From Petrosia ficiformis (lineage: Eukaryota; Porifera; Demospongiae; Haplosclerida; Petrosiidae), in the NCBI GenBank assembly GCA_947044365.1, contig OX345641.1:1223960-1287959 (forward strand): a DNA stretch of 64,000 bases. The letters run 5' to 3'. Positions within the stretch are counted from its first letter, which is position 1; each line of letters starts with the position of its first letter. Under the pieces are notes generated by a model. It did not search any database. It was given only the letters and a program-made list of their open reading frames with translations, and was not told where the DNA came from. The translations under genes were made by a program, and so were the position numbers. This document shows positions 58,414 through 64,000 of this stretch, in pieces.

Positions 58414-61400
58414 CTAGTTTCTCAAACCCCCAGGTTTATTTAATTTTACTCCTGATGGGTTTGAGCGTCGTCGTGACGATGAAGATGGGGAGGAAGGAGA
58501 GAGTGGTTTTGTACGAGATTTCATTCCAGGAGTATTTGACGGAGAAGGTGATAAAGAAGATGGTTCATGAATGATCTTATCTCTTCTGACAAATATACCG
58601 TGTTTTTCTTTACATTTGAAATAAGTTACTCCTTTAAATGTGCCATTGTGTTTACCTGTATGAAGAGGAGGAGGAAGAGGAGAAAGGATAAAGGAATAAG
58701 ATAAAGAGGAGAACGGATGCAATGAGAGGAAGCAGAGAAGAGGAGGAGGAGGAAGATGGAAGCATCGAGATGAAGGAAGTGGAGGAGATGAAGGGGTAGG
58801 GAGGAGGAAGGCAGGGGACAGGGAGGGACGAGGCTGAATATTTCAAAAACACAGCACATGATAGTTACTAATCTTACCAAATGGTCTGTCTAATGCCACA
58901 CCTATCAATTCACCAGATGCAAACTCTGTCTCACCAACAAACTTGACCACACCCATTTTAAATCCACTAGAAACTTCAATCATCACCTGAGTAATAGTAG
59001 TACATGCATATGTAGTAATGGATGATTAGATAAATAGGGATGGATAAATAGATGGTGCATAGATGAATCGATGCATGCATTCATGAATGATGGACTGCTA
59101 TCCATCCATCCACCCACCCATTCATCCATACATCCATCCGTCCCTCCATCCAACCATTCAACCAACCACCCACCCATCCATCCATCCAACCATCCATCCA
59201 TCCATCAATCCATCTATCCATCCAACCACCCACCCATCCATCTATCCATCCATCCAACCAACCACCCATCCATCCATTCATCCCTTCATCCAACCATTCA
59301 ACCATCCATCCCTCCATCTATCTATCCATCCATCCATCCATCCATCCATCCATCCATCCATCCATCAATTTGCCCAAGAAAATGGTTGATAGATGAACTA
59401 ACTTTCTCTCCAATTTTACAATCAGGAGCAGTAGATTTAATATGTTCACTGCTCTCTGATGAACTACTAGGAGTTGGAGAGGGTTCCCTAATAGTGAAAA
59501 CAAGTTTTAATAACTAGTTTGACAGGTGTTTCTGTGAACAAACCTCTTTACTTCAAGAATAGGTGACGTGGTCATTATTTCAGGCGAAGGGGTAAGTTTT
59601 GATTTCACTTCTGTGGGTGTTGAAGGTCTATCAAGTTTAGATTCATCATTTTCTACTGAAGTTTTTGGTACAACAATTGTTGTCTGTTCTTCAGACGGAG
59701 GTGTATTGGATACGGGTTGTACCTCTCCTACTGAAGAATCAAATGATTTCTCTTTTTCTAAAGGAATTGAAGAATTTTCTATACTACTCGAGTTTGGGTC
59801 TGAGTCTTTTTGTTCGGGTATATTCGATTCCTTTACAATATCTTTCTCGTTCTCATTCACTACTTCAACCTCCTGCTTCACTTCTTCTTCCTCTTCCTCT
59901 ACCACTTTCTGAGTCTCAATCTCTTCTGGTTTCTGCTCTTCTGATTTCTCCATATTTTCCGGTAGTTTTTCATCTTTCTTCTCATTCCCTTCTTCCGACT
60001 CCTCCTTCGTTTCATTCTTCTCTTCCACCTCCTGTCCTTCTGGAACCACATTCACTCCATTTCCTGTTTCCAAATCTATGTTCGTAACTACATCATTACT
60101 AGTCTGCTGTGATGATGTCACTGTTTCTAAGACACGTGATTGGTCATCTGGAGGTGTGATCACAAACTTAACTTGTTCTGTAGGAGGTACAGTTGAGATG
60201 TGTTGATGTGTTATCGTTTCCTGAAGAATGCCAATTAAAAGAACATAAATCATATGAAATTATGTATTCCAATTATGATACTATATTTAATGGGAAATGA
60301 ATTAATTGTCATGGTAACACACCTCAGGATCAGGTGTTTCTGTTCTACTATTTACTATTCCAGAATCAGCTCTACTTAATGACTGAGGCTGGATAAAAGG
60401 GAAAATGGATGGATGGATAGATGGATGGATGGATGGATGAATGGATGGATGATTGGATGGATGATTGGATGGATGGATGGATGGATGGATGATTCGATGA
60501 TCTGGTGGATAAATGGATAGATGATGAAAGGATGAATGGATGGATGGATGGATGGATGGATAGATGGATGATCTGGGATAAATGGATGGATGGATGAATG
60601 GATGGATGGATGTATATAAGTAGATATTCTTACAGTCACAGTGTCAGGATCTGGTGATGGTGTTGGATTTGTTAGATTGTATCTCTTCCTCAATGCTTTA
60701 CCACTACTTGCTAACTTCTCTTTCAACGCCACCTCCTAGAATGTGAAGGAATTAAATATTCATGTACATGTACATATAACATGTACATGTACATACAACA
60801 TCAACATGTACATGTACATACAGTAGTGGTCAATAAGAAATGACTAAACAGTAACACTAGTGTACTGTTGATAACACTGTTGTAGTATACTGATAAAGTA
60901 CAGTACAGTTAGCACAGTATATACATGTACATTGTAGCTATAGGTACATAATTATACACACAACACATGTGTGAGCTCTGTACTATGTACTGTACTGTAG
61001 TGTGAGTACATACATGTACAATGTACATGTACAGTAGAATAACAGATAAAATAGACAGACTGATAAACAAGTTCACTAAACCTGTTTAAGACGATCAAGA
61101 GCCAGTGCATTAGCAATAGAAGCCATTCCTCTCTTAAATTTATCAACAGCATTTTCATCTTCCTCTAGTTCTACAAATGAAGGGTTCGCTGGTATCTTAG
61201 GGGGAGGTTCCATTCCTTCACTTTTAGGAATTCCACTGACTACTTCAAACATTACACCACAACTGGTACGATAATCCTAAAAGATAGAATGAATTTGTCC
61301 ATAAGTGTACATGTATATACATGTATTTGAATGTACGTATACATTGTGTACATTAATGAACATTCACTACATACATGTACATGTACGTATACATTGTGTA

Positions 61401-63335
61401 CATTAATGAACATTCACTACATACATGTACATGTACGTATACATTGTGTACATTAATGAACATTCACTACATACATGTACATGTATGTATACATTGTGTA
61501 CATTAATGAACATTCACTACATACATGTACATGTACGTATACATTGTGTACATTAATGAACATTCACTACATACATGTACATGTATGTATACATTGTGTA
61601 CATTAATGAACATTCACTACATACATGTACATGTACGTATACATTGTGTACATTAATGAACATTCACTACATACATGTACATGTACGTATACATTGTGTA
61701 CATTAATGTACATTTACTACATACATGTACATGTACATGTAAGTCAGGTTACATGTACATGTACCTCTTATTTCTAATACATTTATTTATTAATCTATCT
61801 ATCTGTCTGTTCGTCTGTCTGTCTACTTACTCTGGTAAAAGCTTTCAACAGAGCAGCACCAAATCCCATTCTTTTATATACTCTCAAAGAAATTCTTTTT
61901 CTCAACATTATCTCAACACCAGGAGGGTTTTTCAGAAGAATTCCGACTCGTAAGATTGCATATACTCTATCATTAGCTCCTGTTACTTTATTAAGACTAC
62001 TAGTATCATGAACTGTAGAATCCCATGATGCTACTGCTATAGGCTGTGAAGAAAAGTTAAAAGTGAATTCAAGGATCAAGTATCATTCTATTCATCTATC
62101 CATCCATAAATCCATCTATCTATTCAACCACCCAACCATTCATCCATCCATCCATCCATCCATCCATCCATCCACTCACTTGATGTTCTTCTTTTTTTAT
62201 TATCGGTAAAGGGATCATATTTTCGGGTTTCTCTCCTAATAGTTCTCCAGTCATTACTAGACCAGTAGTAGGACCTTCCTCCTCCTCCTCATCGCCACTA
62301 TAAGAAATAATTTCATAATCCTCTTAAATAAACCAAATATGGTATGTCAAACTGTTCACTTAATAAGAGTTAGAGGACTAAACTGATACATACTGTAGAT
62401 GTAACTAGAGGTAGTACACTGTTGCTTTTTAATACCATATATATCCTTATTAAGCAAAAATAATTATTTCTTTACCTGGCAAGATCAAGAAAGATTACTG
62501 GAACTCGTGATTCCATTCCAGGAGGTATTTGCCAATTTGTTGGTGCACCAGGAACTCCAGAACCAGCTTTAGGCTGTACAACAGCCATTCTTTCCCACTA
62601 AAATAAGAAACATTATAATTAGCAACTGTTTATGTACATGTACATGCACATGTCCTATATGTACATGTACATGTACATAGCACTCTAATGGAATGTTTGT
62701 TATAACTACATGTACATGTATGTACATTGTACCACTATATTATTTGTCCATTGTACCAATACATGTACTGTAGATTTCTTGTGATTATATGTGTACATAC
62801 ATACGTGTACAATGTACATGTACATTGCACATGTACTATACAAGAGTACAGTACGAGTACTTGTATTATTATCTAATTGTACACAGTATATGTACCATTC
62901 ATTATACACGTAGCACTACATGTACATGTAGCACTACATGTACATGTACCATTATACATGTACATGTAGCACTACATGTACATGTACCATTATGCATGTA
63001 CATGTACCATTTTACATGTACATGTACCATTACATGTACATGTAGTACTACATGTACATGTACCATTATATATGTACATGTAGCACTACATGTACATGTA
63101 CCATTATACGTGTACATGTAGCACTACATGTACATGTACCATTATACATGTACATGTACCATTAAACCTATACAATATACCTGTAACATGGTCCATTGGT
63201 CTATGAGTTCATTTTGTTTTATAGAGTCAGCATCTGTTTGACATCCTTTGTCCATTATCTTCCTCACCTCAGCATCAAGAAACTCTCTTCTATTGCTAAG
63301 AGCTTCACTCCATTTGTAACGAAGTCTAAAAGAGA

Positions 63336-63381
<46 letters not shown>

Positions 63382-63930
63382 GGATAAATACATAGATGTA
63401 GTGATATACAAATAAATAGGATACAGTTTAGACAAACAGATGAACATACATGCACACATGACTGTATAATTATGTACATGTACATACAGTATTATGTACA
63501 CGTATAAAGTTCATAAACACACACTCACAGCAATAGAAACAAACACACAGGCTCAGACAGACACAAGGACACAGACACAGACACAAGGACAGACACAGAC
63601 ACAAGGACACAGGCACAAGAACACAGACACAGACACAGACACAAGGACAGACACAGACACAGGGACACAGACACAAGGACACAGACACAAGGACACAGAC
63701 ACAGACACAAGGACACAGACACAAGGACACAGACACAAGGACACAGACACCTGTACATACACAATGTACCTCTCAAGATCTGATTCCTGATAAGAGTCCA
63801 ATGGATCGTCATATCTACTTCTCATATACACACTCCCTATTGATACACTAGTTATACTATCACATACAAGAGGTTCATTATCAGAACTAGTTACAGGAAC
63901 AACCTTTACAAGAACACGACGAGACTGTCC
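58414..63930 (-). CDS. KIF13-type kinesin-3 tail with CAP-Gly domain (5' part off window)
   Basis: Plus-end microtubule motor of the KIF13/Khc-73 type; only the C-terminal half lies here. Exons, in transcript order: 63770-63930, 63181-63325, 62476-62597, 62180-62297, 61831-62043, 61082-61276, 60634-60735, 60323-60388, 59544-60220, 59403-59487, 58878-58986 and 58414-58655; together they give 744 residues. Family signatures: [52 protein letters not shown] and [15 protein letters not shown] 225-residue Glu-rich segment follows. The CAP-Gly domain is split by an intron ([46 protein letters not shown]); the usual GKNDG appears as GKHNG. A Ser/Pro/Arg-rich tail follows. The CAP-Gly links it to KIF13B/Khc-73. 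Motor, FHA and stalk should lie beyond position 64000. Confidence 0.92.
58660..58835. repeat. Purine-rich GAGGAR tract in a kinesin intron
   Basis: About 170 nt of almost pure G/A on the + strand between the two CAP-Gly exons. Proline/serine-rich open frames on the other strand are artefacts of composition. Mirror-symmetric purine tracts of this kind can form triplex DNA. Confidence 0.85.
59095..59370. repeat. (CATC)n-type tetranucleotide repeat
   Basis: A long imperfect ccatccatc run in the intron before the first CAP-Gly exon. The complementary motif ggatggat recurs at 60403-60612 in another intron of the same gene, and atccatcc again at about 62095-62175. Confidence 0.95.
60403..60612. 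repeat. (GGAT)n tetranucleotide repeat
   Basis: Imperfect ggatggatggat run within the intron between exons 60634-60735 and 60323-60388. Confidence 0.95.
61300..61740. repeat. 50-bp minisatellite, eight copies
   Basis: The motif acattgtgta recurs at 61341, 61391, 61441, 61491, 61541, 61591, 61641 and 61691, exactly 50 bp apart. Copies are nearly identical, differing mainly by tacgtat/tatgtat. The unit contains acatgtacatgtac, a self-complementary core. It lies in a kinesin intron. Confidence 0.97.
62630..63175. repeat. Palindromic ACATGTACATGT repeat field
   Basis: Dozens of self-complementary tacatgtaca units alternate with short spacers (ccatta, gcacta, gtacta). Because the core is its own reverse complement, both strands read alike. 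It lies in the intron between exons 63181-63325 and 62476-62597. Confidence 0.95.
63330..63382. repeat. (GATA)n microsatellite
   Basis: About twelve tandem gata units just upstream (transcript sense) of kinesin exon 63181-63325. Confidence 0.95.
63545..63752. repeat. ACACAGGACACAG-type minisatellite
   Basis: Tandem mixtures of acacaagg and acacagac hexamers/dodecamers over about 200 bp. All long open frames here (Thr/Gln-rich or Cys/Val/Leu-rich) result from the repeat. Confidence 0.95.
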
Positions 63931-64000
63931 CTAAATAAAGACAAATTGTATCCAGTAAAGTACTGTACATGTACTACTAGTGTATCACTCTACATCTACA

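Noticed and set aside
59071..59517. 148- and 100-residue [12 protein letters not shown] frames
   Set aside because: Pure translation of the CATC repeat. The real kinesin exons are on the other strand on either side.
61300..61740. Regular 50-bp repeats considered as a CRISPR array
   Set aside because: Units are contiguous without unique spacers, and the context is an intron of an animal kinesin gene.
63470..63831. Cys/Val/Leu-rich and Thr/Gln-rich frames
   Set aside because: Products of the ACACAGGACAC minisatellite; only 63770-63930 on the minus strand is a supported exon.

Overview
The window reads as nuclear DNA of an early-branching animal, most likely a demosponge of the Amphimedon type. 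That assignment is inferred from four things: AT-rich sequence, dense short introns (mostly 45-80 nt, GT-AG), full-length metazoan housekeeping genes, and a local crowd of death-fold, ZU5 and ROCO-like GTPase genes of the kind expanded in sponges and cnidarians. No database search was run. All exon boundaries were read by eye. The coding sums of GCH1, FARSA, FARSB, both hydroxylases, the 2,045-residue receptor-like gene and the kinesin tail all close in frame.

Layout. (1) 1-4711, +: ROCO-like locus A (Roc/COR, a duplicated COR, CARD-like exon, acidic tail) with one in-frame stop. (2) 5158-6858: satellite array. (3) 6.9-19.8 kb: gene-poor DNA with transposon relics, an hAT remnant with intact target-site duplication, other terminal-inverted-repeat elements, a tRNA-derived SINE and a triplicated local repeat. 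(4) 19.86-34.93 kb: five contiguous phenylalanine/tetrahydrobiopterin genes: GCH1 (-), FARSA (-), FARSB (+), and two tandem aromatic amino acid hydroxylases (+). (5) 35.4-39.06 kb, +: UPA-ZU5-UPA-CARD-like gene ending in a hydrophobic tail. (6) 39.75-44.47 kb, +: ROCO-like locus B, ankyrin plus P-loop plus COR plus CARD plus tail anchor, broken by several lesions. (7) 44.90-57.23 kb, +: gene C, with Death domains, a P-loop/COR GTPase region and six tandem CARD-like modules. (8) 58.41-64 kb, -: 3' half of a KIF13-type kinesin-3 with a C-terminal CAP-Gly domain; its introns are packed with micro- and minisatellites. The gene runs off the right edge.

How the genes relate. GTP cyclohydrolase I makes the first pterin intermediate towards BH4, the obligate cofactor of the two hydroxylases. 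These oxidise phenylalanine (or a related aromatic amino acid), while the head-to-head FARSA/FARSB pair encodes both subunits of the enzyme that charges tRNA with phenylalanine. Five neighbouring genes that all make or use one amino acid or its cofactor are unusual in an animal, and this is the most striking feature of the window. On either side of the cluster lie death-fold/GTPase genes that share exons with one another. They appear to be an actively duplicating innate-immunity or cell-death-like family; that role is inferred from domain content only.
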